Below, piece after piece: positions 1 to 6,911 of a stretch of 12,483 nt of DNA (position 1 is its first letter; the number at the start of each line of letters is the position of its first letter). The translations under genes were made by a program, and so were the position numbers. This stretch comes from Kangiellaceae bacterium (lineage in GTDB: Bacteria; Pseudomonadota; Gammaproteobacteria; Enterobacterales; Kangiellaceae): the NCBI GenBank assembly GCA_030590405.1, contig JAUUYO010000083.1, positions 1 to 12,483 of the forward strand. The letters run 5' to 3'. The notes below the pieces were generated by a model. The model worked only from the letters and a program-made list of their open reading frames with translations, did not search any database and had not been told where the DNA came from.

Positions 1-120
1 AGATGAAGTGAAAACAGGGGTTCTTGCTTCTAATTATTAGAAATAGTAAATTACATGAGCCGTATACGAGGTCCGTACGTACGGTTCTGTGAGAGGGATG
101 AGGCTTGCGCCTCACCCTAC
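1..120 (+). mobile_element. Group II intron, 3' end (domains V and VI), 5' part outside window
   Basis: The 3' catalytic end of a self-splicing group II intron is visible. Domain V spans 57-87: GAGCCGTA (57-64) pairs with TACGGTTC (80-87), there is a two-base CG bulge at 78-79, and the upper stem TACG/CGTA closes a five-base loop at 69-73. The AGC of the catalytic triad is at 58-60. Domain VI spans 95-117: GGG pairs with CCC, TGAGGC pairs with GCCTCA, and A98 is left as a single bulged adenosine, the expected branch point. The intron should end within a few bases of 120. The usual terminal loop of domain V is a GNRA tetraloop; here it is AGGTC, which is unusual. The rest of the intron lies upstream of the window. 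Family assignment rests on structure and is secure; the exact 3' splice site is not. Confidence 0.88.
2..40 (+). CDS. Possible C-terminal end of the intron-encoded reverse transcriptase/maturase (partial)
   Basis: An open frame entering from the left edge encodes DEVKTGVLASNY and stops at TAG 38-40, 16 bases before intron domain V. Intron-encoded proteins normally sit in domain IV and end shortly before domain V, so position and strand fit. Twelve residues are too few to recognise the family by sequence. The call depends entirely on context. Confidence 0.35.
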   Translation, partial: DEVKTGVLASNY

Positions 121-127
121 TCGATAT

Positions 128-141
128 GTCCACGGATGGAC
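128..141 (+). other. Short hairpin in the 3' exon flank of the intron
   Basis: GTCCA (128-132) and TGGAC (137-141) form a perfect five-base stem with a CGGA loop, beginning about eight bases after the presumed intron end. A second weaker inverted pair (GCCGC near 171 and ACGGC near 214) lies downstream. Many bacterial group II introns insert next to hairpins, so this may be part of the insertion site. It could equally be chance or part of a dispersed repeat. Confidence 0.3.
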
Positions 142-253
142 GGTATGTTGCAGGGAGCCATGGAAAGCTTGCCGCGTAGCGAGTGTAGTGGTACGGCGAT
201 GATTAGCCAAATTCAAAAGTAACACAGTCAGACAATAGCAAGAGGGTAGTAAA

Positions 254-433
254 ATGAATACAGTTTCACATAATGCAAATCAAGAAGACCAACATAAAGA
301 ATCCGTTGAAAATGAGTCAAGACGTTATCAGCGTAAAGCGGATAAACGGGGGCAGAAAAATACGCCGCGAAACAGTTCGGTCGACGTGTTTGAATTTGAG
401 CCGACGGGTTTTATGAGTGACAGCAGGTGGTAA
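254..433 (+). CDS. Small hypothetical protein, 59 aa, overlapping the start of leuC
   Basis: The ATG at 254 is preceded by a good ribosome binding site (GAGGG at 242-246) and an in-frame stop at 236-238, so the start is well fixed. The product is 59 residues, strongly hydrophilic and rich in Asn, Gln, Glu, Lys and Arg, with a basic patch (RRYQRKADKRGQK, residues 23-35) and an acidic-aromatic tail (VFEFEPTGF). It is probably largely disordered, with no signal peptide, membrane segment or known motif. Its TAA (431-433) overlaps the leuC GTG start (427), an arrangement typical of translational coupling. It is not a leucine-rich leader peptide: the translation contains no leucine, so classical leu attenuation is not supported. 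I do not recognise the family. Confidence 0.6.
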   Translation: MNTVSHNANQEDQHKESVENESRRYQRKADKRGQKNTPRNSSVDVFEFEPTGFMSDSRW

Positions 434-1812
434 GTACTTTATTCGATAAGGTATGGCGACAACATTTGGTCGTTGAAGAAACTAAAGAGACTCCAGCGAT
501 CCTGTATATCGATACCCATTTGATCCACGAGGTGACTTCACCCCAAGCGTTTCAAATGCTCAGGGATAAAGGTCTGAAGCTTCGACGGCCGGAACGAACC
601 TTTGCTACCAGCGATCACAGTACGCCTACCAGCAAAGCCAATAGCGACGGCGAATTTATTTTTTATGGTGAACAGGAAAAATATCAGGTCGAGCAATTAA
701 AAACGAATTGTGAAGATTTTGGTATTACCATTTTTCCGCTTGGCGATAAAAAGCAGGGCATTGTACATGTGATTGGTCCAGAGCGGGGCATTACTCAGCC
801 GGGACAAACCATTGTTTGCGGCGATAGTCATACCAGTACTCATGGCGCGTTTGGCGCTTTGGCGTTTGGCATCGGCACCAGTGAAGTGGGTTATACCTTT
901 GCCACTCAATGTATTCCGCAGCGCAAACCAAAAACATTTGGGATTGAAATCAATGGTGAGCTATCGCTAGGGGTGTCAGCGAAAGATGTGATTTTGGCGA
1001 TCATTGAGCAGATTGGCATTGGCGGTGCAACTGGTCATGTAATTGAATATTTTGGCACTACGGTTAGTGGCTTTTCTATGGATGAAAGAATGACGGTTTG
1101 TAATATGTCGATTGAAGCTGGCGCAAGAGCGGGCATGATCGCGCCAGATAAAACTACTTTCGATTATCTTGAAGGCAAAGAGTATGCGCCCAAAGGTGAA
1201 GACTGGAATAAAGCAGTCAGTCAATGGCAGCAGCTTTATACCGATCCGGAAGCAACTTTCGACAAACATATTCAGATCGATGCCAGCAAGATTACCCCGA
1301 TGATCACTTATGGCACTAATCCCCAGATGGCTATTAAGATCGGACAAAAAATTCCGGTTAAAAACGAAACACAAGCATTGAAGTATATGGGTTTTTCGGA
1401 AAATGACGATCTAGTGGGCAAAGCCGTTGATGTGGTTTTTATTGGTAGTTGTACCAATTCTAGGATCAGTGATTTGCGCGATGCGGCCAATATTTTTAAA
1501 GGCCGAAAAGTTGCCGATAAAGTCAGAGCATTAGTCGTTCCCGGATCTCACGAAATTAAGCAACAAGCGGAAGCAGAAGGGATCGCAAATATTTTTATCG
1601 ATGCTGGCGCAGAATGGCGGGAGCCAGGATGCTCGATGTGCCTTGGTATGAATGGCGATATTATTCAGTCGGGGCAATTTTGTGTCAGCACTAGCAATCG
1701 TAACTTTGAAGGACGACAAGGAAAAGGAGGACGGACACTGTTGGCCAGTCCTGTGACTGCGGCTGCGGCTGCGGTGAGCGGTGTGATAGTAGATCCTAGA
1801 AAGCTTATGTAG
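427..1812 (+). CDS. leuC: 3-isopropylmalate dehydratase large subunit
   Basis: This is the large, iron-sulfur-bearing subunit of isopropylmalate isomerase. With LeuD it converts 2-isopropylmalate to 3-isopropylmalate, the second step of leucine synthesis, in the cytoplasm. The length of 461 residues is close to the usual ~466. The N-terminus STLFDKVWRQHLV, the CGDSHTSTHGAFG block (131-143) and the three [4Fe-4S] cysteines C342 (GSCTNSR), C402 and C405 (GCSMCLGMN) are all present, so the enzyme should be active. The start is GTG 427; a TGA at 418-420 in the same frame excludes any longer version. The start lies four bases before the stop of the 59-aa ORF, suggesting coupled translation. It is the first biosynthetic gene of a leuC-leuD-leuB-leuA run. 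Confidence 0.97.
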   Translation: MVSTLFDKVWRQHLVVEETKETPAILYIDTHLIHEVTSPQAFQMLRDKGLKLRRPERTFATSDHSTPTSKANSDGEFIFYGEQEKYQVEQLKTNCEDFGITIFPLGDKKQGIVHVIGPERGITQPGQTIVCGDSHTSTHGAFGALAFGIGTSEVGYTFATQCIPQRKPKTFGIEINGELSLGVSAKDVILAIIEQIGIGGATGHVIEYFGTTVSGFSMDERMTVCNMSIEAGARAGMIAPDKTTFDYLEGKEYAPKGEDWNKAVSQWQQLYTDPEATFDKHIQIDASKITPMITYGTNPQMAIKIGQKIPVKNETQALKYMGFSENDDLVGKAVDVVFIGSCTNSRISDLRDAANIFKGRKVADKVRALVVPGSHEIKQQAEAEGIANIFIDAGAEWREPGCSMCLGMNGDIIQSGQFCVSTSNRNFEGRQGKGGRTLLASPVTAAAAAVSGVIVDPRKLM

Positions 1813-1835
1813 TCGGATTTCACTCTCAAGCAAGT

Positions 1836-1921
1836 TGTCATTGCGAGGAGGTACGACGTGGCAATCTCCTAAAGGTTCATACAAAACTTCGAGAGATTGC
1901 CACGCTACGCTCGCAATGACA
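1836..1921. repeat. 86-bp palindromic dispersed-type repeat between leuC and leuD
   Basis: Two nested perfect inverted pairs make a long hairpin. TGTCATTGCGAG (1836-1847) pairs with CTCGCAATGACA (1910-1921), and CGTGGCAATCTC (1857-1868) pairs with GAGATTGCCACG (1893-1904), with a 24-base central loop. The ATTGCGAGGAG...GTGGCAATCTC consensus is a motif I know from dispersed intergenic repeats in many bacteria, so this is most likely a non-autonomous mobile repeat. It fills most of the 145-base leuC-leuD gap and would fold in the operon mRNA. It lacks a T-run and is unlikely to be a simple terminator. Confidence 0.85.
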
Positions 1922-1957
1922 GTGTATTTATAGTTTGGAATAACAAAAGAAATATGT

Positions 1958-2533
1958 ATGAAAAAATTTGAAAAATTAAATACCAGCATCGCAGTGATTG
2001 ATATTGAAAATATCGATACCGATCAGATTATTGGCTCTGATCATTTAAAGATCACGGATAAAAAAGGTTTAGGTCAACACCTTTTTTCTGATTGGCGATA
2101 TTTGGCTAATGGCGAAAATAATCCAGATTTTGTTTTAAATCGTCCGTCAACTCGCGCAGCCAAGGTAATAGTGACTGGCGATAATTTTGGTTGTGGGTCA
2201 TCGAGAGAACACGCTCCCTGGGCACTTTTAGATTATGGTATTGAAGTGGTGATTAGTTCGTCAATTGCCGACATTTTTTCTAATAACTCAATCAAGAATG
2301 GATTGTTACCGATCCAGATTTCGGAAACACAACAGCAATTTTTATTGTCAAAAAATGGCGAAGGTATTGAAGTGGATTTAGCCAGTCAACAAATTCAGTG
2401 TGATGACAAATTGATTGGTTTTAAGCTGGAACCATTTGCAAAATACTGTTTGCTTAATGGCATTGAACAACTTGATTTTCTATTTAATAACGAATCAAAA
2501 ATTACAGATTATGAGAATAGCTTAGTTAGTTAA
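1958..2533 (+). CDS. leuD: 3-isopropylmalate dehydratase small subunit
   Basis: This is the small (swivel-domain) subunit of isopropylmalate isomerase, partner of LeuC. Its 191 residues compare with about 201 in E. coli. Diagnostic segments are present: NIDTDQII (residues 18-25, substrate-side loop), HLFSDWRY (41-48) and GDNFGCGSSREHAPWAL (74-90), where the SSREH stretch contacts substrate. The ATG at 1958 gives a family-typical N-terminus, although the upstream sequence has only a weak purine stretch as ribosome binding site. A palindromic repeat occupies the gap to leuC and a different repeat follows the gene, so translation of this cistron may be influenced by flanking mRNA structure. Confidence 0.96.
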   Translation: MKKFEKLNTSIAVIDIENIDTDQIIGSDHLKITDKKGLGQHLFSDWRYLANGENNPDFVLNRPSTRAAKVIVTGDNFGCGSSREHAPWALLDYGIEVVISSSIADIFSNNSIKNGLLPIQISETQQQFLLSKNGEGIEVDLASQQIQCDDKLIGFKLEPFAKYCLLNGIEQLDFLFNNESKITDYENSLVS

Positions 2534-2549
2534 TGATTTTGTAGGTCAG

Positions 2550-2632
2550 TAGGGTGGGCAATTTCTTCTGCCCACCATTGATGTTTGAGTTTTACAAAAA
2601 TGGTGGGTGAAACTGACTGTCCACCCTACAAA
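2550..2632. repeat. GTGGGCA-type palindromic repeat between leuD and leuB
   Basis: TAGGGTGG (2550-2557) pairs with CCACCCTA (2621-2628). Inside it, GTGGGCA (2554-2560) can instead pair with TGCCCAC (2569-2575), and CCCACCATT (2571-2579) pairs with AATGGTGGG (2599-2607). The alternative pairings make this a cruciform-like element. TTTGTAGG at 2538-2545 looks like a slipped copy of the outer end, TTTGTAGGGTGG. The style resembles the widely dispersed 'GTAGGGTGGGCA' intergenic repeats of proteobacteria. It is unrelated in sequence to the repeat between leuC and leuD. Confidence 0.78.
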
Positions 2633-2680
2633 GATAATTAGAAACAAAAAATTATAATCAAATTAACAACGAGAAATAAA

Positions 2681-3721
2681 ATGAAATATAACATAGCCAG
2701 CCTTCCGGGTGATGGTATCGGACCTGAAGTCGCTGAAGCGGTAACCGCTGTTTTAGACCGTGTCGCAGAAAAATTTAATCATGAATATAATGTGCAACAA
2801 TATTTAATCGGCGGCGCAGCAATTGATGAGTGTGGTGTCGCACTTCCTGATGAAACACTGGCCGCGTGTAAAAATGCAGATGCTATTTTCCTGGCAGCGA
2901 TTGGTGGGCCTAAATGGGACCAGTCAGAAATACGCCCAGAACAGGGGCTTTTAAAGTTGCGCGCAGAACTTGGCGTGTATGCCAATATCAGGCCACTGAC
3001 GATGTATCCGCAATTGCAATCGGCATCACCATTAAAACCTGAAATATTGGCAGGCACCGACTTTATTATTGTGCGTGAATTAACTGGTGGTATTTATTTT
3101 GGCGATAAAAAGCGTGTTAATGATTATGCCACCGATGAGTGTAAATATTCCGTTACAGAAGTGGAACGGATCGCGCGAGTAGCATTTGATTTAGCCATGC
3201 AGCGAGACAAAAAATTAACCTCTGTGGATAAAGCCAATGTTTTAGAAACTTCTAAATTATGGCGGGAAGTAGTAACTAAAATTGGTGAAACAGAATATCC
3301 CGAGGTTGAATTACATCATCAGTTAGTTGATTCCTGCGCGATGAAACTTATTCAATCGCCCTCAGAATTTGATGTGGTGTTAACTGAAAATATGTTTGGC
3401 GATATTTTATCCGACGAAGCCAGCGTGTTGGCCGGATCGATGGGGTTGCTAGCTTCTTCTTCAGTGGGAAGTAAGTACGGTTTATTTGAGCCTATTCATG
3501 GCTCCGCACCGGATATTGCCGGGCAAGGTGTGGCTAATCCTTATGCCTCTATTTTGAGCATTGCAATGATGTTGCGTTGGTTAAAGTTGTCAGATGAAGC
3601 GGACGCAGTAGAGCAAGCGGTGTCTAAAGCCATTGATGATGGCATTCTCACTCAAGATTTAAAACCCGGTAGCGGAATATCAACCAGTGATGCCATTGGG
3701 GCAGTTATTAACAATATTTAG
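2681..3721 (+). CDS. leuB: 3-isopropylmalate dehydrogenase
   Basis: This NAD-dependent cytoplasmic enzyme oxidises and decarboxylates 3-isopropylmalate, giving the keto acid that is transaminated to leucine. The 346-residue length fits the family. Visible motifs are GDGIGPEV (10-17), the substrate arginines R94, R104 and R132, the loop ELTGGIYFG with Y139, SVDKANVLETSKLWREV (181-197) with catalytic K184, and the metal-binding aspartates D217, D241 and D245 (ENMFGDILSDEAS). KANVL rather than an isocitrate-type loop, together with the leu neighbours, favours LeuB over isocitrate or tartrate dehydrogenases. Start ATG 2681 has the purine stretch CGAGA at 2670-2674 upstream. It is followed 38 bases later by leuA. 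Confidence 0.97.
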   Translation: MKYNIASLPGDGIGPEVAEAVTAVLDRVAEKFNHEYNVQQYLIGGAAIDECGVALPDETLAACKNADAIFLAAIGGPKWDQSEIRPEQGLLKLRAELGVYANIRPLTMYPQLQSASPLKPEILAGTDFIIVRELTGGIYFGDKKRVNDYATDECKYSVTEVERIARVAFDLAMQRDKKLTSVDKANVLETSKLWREVVTKIGETEYPEVELHHQLVDSCAMKLIQSPSEFDVVLTENMFGDILSDEASVLAGSMGLLASSSVGSKYGLFEPIHGSAPDIAGQGVANPYASILSIAMMLRWLKLSDEADAVEQAVSKAIDDGILTQDLKPGSGISTSDAIGAVINNI

Positions 3722-3759
3722 TAGTACTAAAAAGAACTAACTGACTAGAGCACAAAAAT

Positions 3760-5334
3760 ATGTCTGATAATAATAACGTAATCATTTTTGATACCACTTT
3801 GCGTGACGGTGAACAAGCCCTACAGGCAAGTTTAACCCAGAAGGAAAAATTACAGATTGCTTTTGCGCTTGAGCGTTTGGGGGTGGATGTGATCGAAGCG
3901 GGATTTCCAGTTTCTTCTCCCGGTGATTTTGAATCAGTACGAGCCATTGCCAAAGAAATCAAAAATAGTCGCATTGCGGGATTGGCTCGCGCGCTCGACA
4001 AAGATATTGACGCGGCTGGTGAAGCATTAAAAGTGGCCGAAGCATTTCGAATCCATACCTTTATCGCTACCTCAAATATCCACATCGAAAATAAATTGCG
4101 TAAAGGATTTGATGATGTGGTCGAAATGGCCGTCAGAGCGGTAAAGCGCGCACGTAACTATACTGACGATGTTGAGTTTTCCTGCGAAGACGCCGGACGA
4201 ACACCGATCGATCATTTGTGCCGTATGGTGGAAGAAACCATCAAAGCTGGCGCAACCACGGTGAACATTCCCGATACAGTCGGTTATACCTTGCCATCGG
4301 AATACGGCAGCATTATCGAGACTTTATATCAGCGTGTTCCCAACATTGATCAAGCGATTATTTCCGTGCATTGCCATGATGATTTAGGTTTATCGGTCGC
4401 CAATTCAATTGCGGCGTTACAAGCTGGCGCTCGCCAGATTGAATGTACGATGAATGGTATCGGAGAGCGCGCGGGTAATTGTTCGTTAGAAGAAATTGTG
4501 ATGATCTTAAATACCCGTAAAGAATATTTAGGTTTATCAACCAGAGTCAATCCCAAAGAGATTCATCGCACCAGTCAGCTGGTTTCCAATTTATGCAATA
4601 TGCCGATCCAGTCCAATAAAGCCATTGTGGGCAGTAATGCTTTTAGCCATTCATCAGGAATACATCAGGACGGCATGTTAAAAAGTCAAAATACCTATGA
4701 AATTATGACGCCTGAAACCGTCGGGTTAAGTACCAACAAATTAAATCTAACTTCGCGCTCTGGCCGTCATGTGATCAAGCATCGCATGCAGGAATTAGGT
4801 TATGACCAGCAAGATTTCGATTTAGATAAATTGTATGACCGATTTTTATTATTAGCGGATAAAAAAGGTCAGGTGTTTGATTATGATCTGGAAGCCTTAG
4901 TCTTTTTTACCAACCTGGATTCAGAAGATGATTATTACGTTTTGGATTCATTAACCGTTCAATTAGGCACCGAAGGTGCGGCTACCGCAACCGTTGGACT
5001 TCGCTGTGGCGATCAAGTGATCCAGGAAGCAGCGATTGGCAATGGACCGGTTAATTCGATTTGCAGTTGCATTAGCCGGATCACTGGTTATGACATTGAA
5101 ATCAAAGATTTTAAAGTGGCATCAACGTCTCAAGGGACCGATGCATTAGGGCAGGTGAATATTATGGCGACCTGTACCACCCGTTGTAATAACAAAACAT
5201 TTCACGGCATGGGATTAGCAACTGATATCATCCGATCTTCGGCACGTGCTTTGGTGAACTTGGTCAATGATATGCGATGCTCAGAGCGAGTGACAGAGCT
5301 AAGAGGCAATGGTGAAGCTGTGAAAGAGATGTGA
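3760..5334 (+). CDS. leuA: 2-isopropylmalate synthase
   Basis: This is the committed step of leucine synthesis: condensation of acetyl-CoA with 2-oxoisovalerate, normally feedback-inhibited by leucine. The 524 residues match the E. coli enzyme (523). The TIM-barrel domain carries FDTTLRDGEQ (10-19, with R15 and metal ligand D16), the metal ligands H204 and H206 in HCHDDLG, and GERAGN (235-240) with ligand N240. The linker is followed by the C-terminal LeuA regulatory domain from about residue 390 to the end. No key residue is missing. The gene ends the leu operon, whereas in enterobacteria leuA comes first. The ribosome binding site is weak. Confidence 0.97.
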   Translation: MSDNNNVIIFDTTLRDGEQALQASLTQKEKLQIAFALERLGVDVIEAGFPVSSPGDFESVRAIAKEIKNSRIAGLARALDKDIDAAGEALKVAEAFRIHTFIATSNIHIENKLRKGFDDVVEMAVRAVKRARNYTDDVEFSCEDAGRTPIDHLCRMVEETIKAGATTVNIPDTVGYTLPSEYGSIIETLYQRVPNIDQAIISVHCHDDLGLSVANSIAALQAGARQIECTMNGIGERAGNCSLEEIVMILNTRKEYLGLSTRVNPKEIHRTSQLVSNLCNMPIQSNKAIVGSNAFSHSSGIHQDGMLKSQNTYEIMTPETVGLSTNKLNLTSRSGRHVIKHRMQELGYDQQDFDLDKLYDRFLLLADKKGQVFDYDLEALVFFTNLDSEDDYYVLDSLTVQLGTEGAATATVGLRCGDQVIQEAAIGNGPVNSICSCISRITGYDIEIKDFKVASTSQGTDALGQVNIMATCTTRCNNKTFHGMGLATDIIRSSARALVNLVNDMRCSERVTELRGNGEAVKEM

Positions 5335-5372
5335 CTCTCAATCACATCCATATTTAGTTCCTTTAAAAAAAT

Positions 5373-5429
5373 AATTTCCCCTATTGCAACCAGAAGTAGG
5401 TTCCATGAGGGAAGTGGGGAGATTTTTTA
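5373..5429. terminator. Possible bidirectional terminator between leuA and the MFS gene
   Basis: AATTTCCCC (5373-5381) pairs with GGGGAGATT (5416-5424), a nine-base stem with one wobble. A-rich sequence (5365-5371) lies on the left and a T-run (5423-5428) on the right, so either convergent transcript would end in a hairpin followed by uridines. The enclosed loop is long (34 bases) and only partly structured (AACC/GGTT at 5388-5391 and 5399-5402), which weakens the call. Position between two converging genes supports it. Confidence 0.5.
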
Positions 5430-5437
5430 CAAGAGCA

Positions 5438-6682
5438 TTAAACTAAAACTTCCTTCGGTCTCTTAAACGACTCCAAAATCGAATACAGATAAATCACAAC
5501 CAAACATAAAAATGCACTGACTAAATACAACCAAAAGCCGCCAATATGATCCAGCATTAGGCCACCGCCTAACGGCGCGAGCGCAAAGCCTAATGAATAA
5601 AAGGCTGTCGCTCCAAAATAGGCTCCGCGAAGATGATCCGGTGCCAGGCGATCAATATGAACATTCATGGTTGGGAACAAAATCGCTTCCGCCAAACTCA
5701 TAATAGCCACTGCGCCAATCCAACCCCAAAAAAGATCGAGCGGATTGAGTGCCATCCATATTTGTGAGCTGGTCAATAAAACCAATCCAATTTGAATTCG
5801 CTGCACTAAACTCATTCTTGCCATTATTTTTAAAAGCACAAACTGGCTGGTGATGATCACCAACGCGTTGGTCAATATCATGGATGAAATGAGCGCCAGC
5901 AAATTAGGTACTTCTGCGCGGGTTAAATATTGAATGAGGGTTGTATCCATCTGCCCATAAATAAACATGCAAAGAATATTAGCCAGAATTAAACATTGTA
6001 GTAAACGATCTTGCACCAATATTTTTAGTGTTTGAAAGAATTGATTATCGTTTACGTTTTTGCCCTGATGAGTCGATACGGGATTATCTAGCTGAAAGTT
6101 TTGTTGCTTAAACCCCCAAACTAGCATCAGCATTAAAACAGCAAATGCGCCAGCGGTGATGTAAAAGGTCGATGATTCACCAGCCAAACCTAACCAAAAA
6201 CCAATCAAAGGGCCAATTGCCGATCCAACATTCACCATAAAATACAAGGCTTGCATGGCAAGCTCTCGAGTTTGTTTGTCTTTGATAATATCGCCAATTA
6301 ATGCCGAAGTAGAAGGCCGCCAGATTTCTGTAGCTATTGAGCAAAGGGTGATTACTACGGAATAACCAGCAATGGAATTAACATTGGCCAGCAAACTAAA
6401 GGAAATAATATAAAGAATGCCGCTGGTGTACATTACCGATTTACGGCCGAAATGATCAGAAAGCGTCCCACCAATAAAACCGATCAAAACAGAAACCAAA
6501 GCCGCAAAGGTTAAAATCATGCCGACCTGAGTGGCCGAAATGCCGAACCTTTTATAAAGGATCACCGACAGGAACGGCCACACCATGTAATAGCTGCCAC
6601 GGGTAATAAATGCGCCAAAAAGCAAGATCCACATCAATGGTGGAAATTGTTTGATTCGGGCAAAAGAGATGTCGCTGTGCAT
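5438..6682 (-). CDS. Major facilitator superfamily transporter (DHA1/MdtH-like exporter)
   Basis: This is an integral inner-membrane protein of 414 residues with a pattern of about twelve hydrophobic segments, starting with WILLFGAFITRG (18-29). The MFS motif A, GGTLSDHFGRK (71-81), is in the first cytoplasmic loop. A hydrophilic stretch around residues 191-215 marks the central loop between the two halves. The style resembles proton-driven drug or metabolite exporters of the DHA1 group, including MdtH; the substrate cannot be read from sequence. An in-frame start 21 codons upstream exists, but it begins inside a sigma70-type promoter (-35 at 6737-6742, -10 at 6714-6719), so I choose the ATG at 6682. 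The gene converges on leuA and diverges from the toxin-antitoxin pair. Confidence 0.88.
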   Translation of the reverse strand: MHSDISFARIKQFPPLMWILLFGAFITRGSYYMVWPFLSVILYKRFGISATQVGMILTFAALVSVLIGFIGGTLSDHFGRKSVMYTSGILYIISFSLLANVNSIAGYSVVITLCSIATEIWRPSTSALIGDIIKDKQTRELAMQALYFMVNVGSAIGPLIGFWLGLAGESSTFYITAGAFAVLMLMLVWGFKQQNFQLDNPVSTHQGKNVNDNQFFQTLKILVQDRLLQCLILANILCMFIYGQMDTTLIQYLTRAEVPNLLALISSMILTNALVIITSQFVLLKIMARMSLVQRIQIGLVLLTSSQIWMALNPLDLFWGWIGAVAIMSLAEAILFPTMNVHIDRLAPDHLRGAYFGATAFYSLGFALAPLGGGLMLDHIGGFWLYLVSAFLCLVVIYLYSILESFKRPKEVLV

Positions 6683-6713
6683 TTTGAGGCTCTTTGGTAG
6701 ATGCGTTATATAA

Positions 6714-6742
6714 ATTAAATGCCTTATATAATATCCCGTCAA
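6714..6742 (-). promoter_or_regulatory. Sigma70-type promoter for the MFS gene
   Basis: On the minus strand TTGACG (6742-6737) is followed after 17 bases by TTTAAT (6719-6714), each matching five of six consensus positions. Transcription would begin about 6707, leaving a leader of about 25 bases before the ATG at 6682. This is what decides the start codon of the transporter. Confidence 0.7.
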
Positions 6743-6792
6743 CAAAAGATAGCCTTATTGCTTAAAGGTATGTTGATAGATGGGGCGCTTTG

Positions 6793-6805
6793 TGCAAAAT
6801 TTGCA
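6793..6805. promoter_or_regulatory. TGCAAA-A-TTTGCA inverted repeat in the divergent intergenic region
   Basis: A near-perfect palindrome of two six-base arms with a one-base centre lies between the divergent MFS and antitoxin promoters. It sits about 50 bases upstream of the MFS -35 box and about 30 bases upstream of the antitoxin -35 box. It could be an operator for a regulator of either gene. No regulator gene is nearby, and short AT-rich palindromes also occur by chance. Confidence 0.3.
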
Positions 6806-6810
6806 GGCTG

Positions 6811-6911
6811 AGCCGAGGTAAAGTCATCAGCAATAAATTTGTACGGCAATTAGCCGTATGTTATCATATTACTATTCTTGTATAAGCCGAGGATAAAATC
6901 ATGGCTAATAA
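6811..6911 (+). repeat. Imperfect direct repeat of the antitoxin translation-start region
   Basis: AGCCGAGGTAAAGTCAT at 6811-6827, followed by an AATAAA at 6832-6837, resembles AGCCGAGGATAAAATCAT at 6885-6902, followed by AATAAA at 6906-6911. The second copy holds the ribosome binding site and ATG of the antitoxin; the first lacks the ATG (CATCAG instead of CATGGC). The copies are about 74 bases apart and bracket the promoter and operator. This may be a tandem duplication of the leader. Confidence 0.45.
6839..6867 (+). promoter_or_regulatory. Toxin-antitoxin promoter with operator palindrome in its spacer
   Basis: TTGTAC (6839-6844) and TATCAT (6862-6867) are separated by 17 bases. The -10 matches five of six consensus bases; the -35 is weak. 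The palindrome TACGGC-AATTA-GCCGTA (6842-6858) lies almost exactly between them. That is where a ribbon-helix-helix antitoxin would bind to block RNA polymerase, so autoregulation by the downstream DUF1778 protein is a natural inference. Confidence 0.6.

Noticed and set aside
976..1374. 132-codon minus-strand open frame inside leuC
   Set aside because: It is antisense to a well-supported gene, with no family resemblance; it is a frame shadow.
1531..1989. 152-codon minus-strand open frame spanning the end of leuC, the repeat and the start of leuD
   Set aside because: It overlaps two certain genes and reads through a palindromic repeat; it has no recognisable domain.
3708..4085. 125-codon minus-strand open frame over the leuB-leuA junction
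   Set aside because: It is antisense to leuA with low-complexity Ser/Ala content; it is a shadow.
6683..6745. The longer N-terminus of the MFS transporter (21 extra residues)
   Set aside because: The extended start lies inside the -35/-10 region of a good promoter for the same gene, so it would not be in the transcript.
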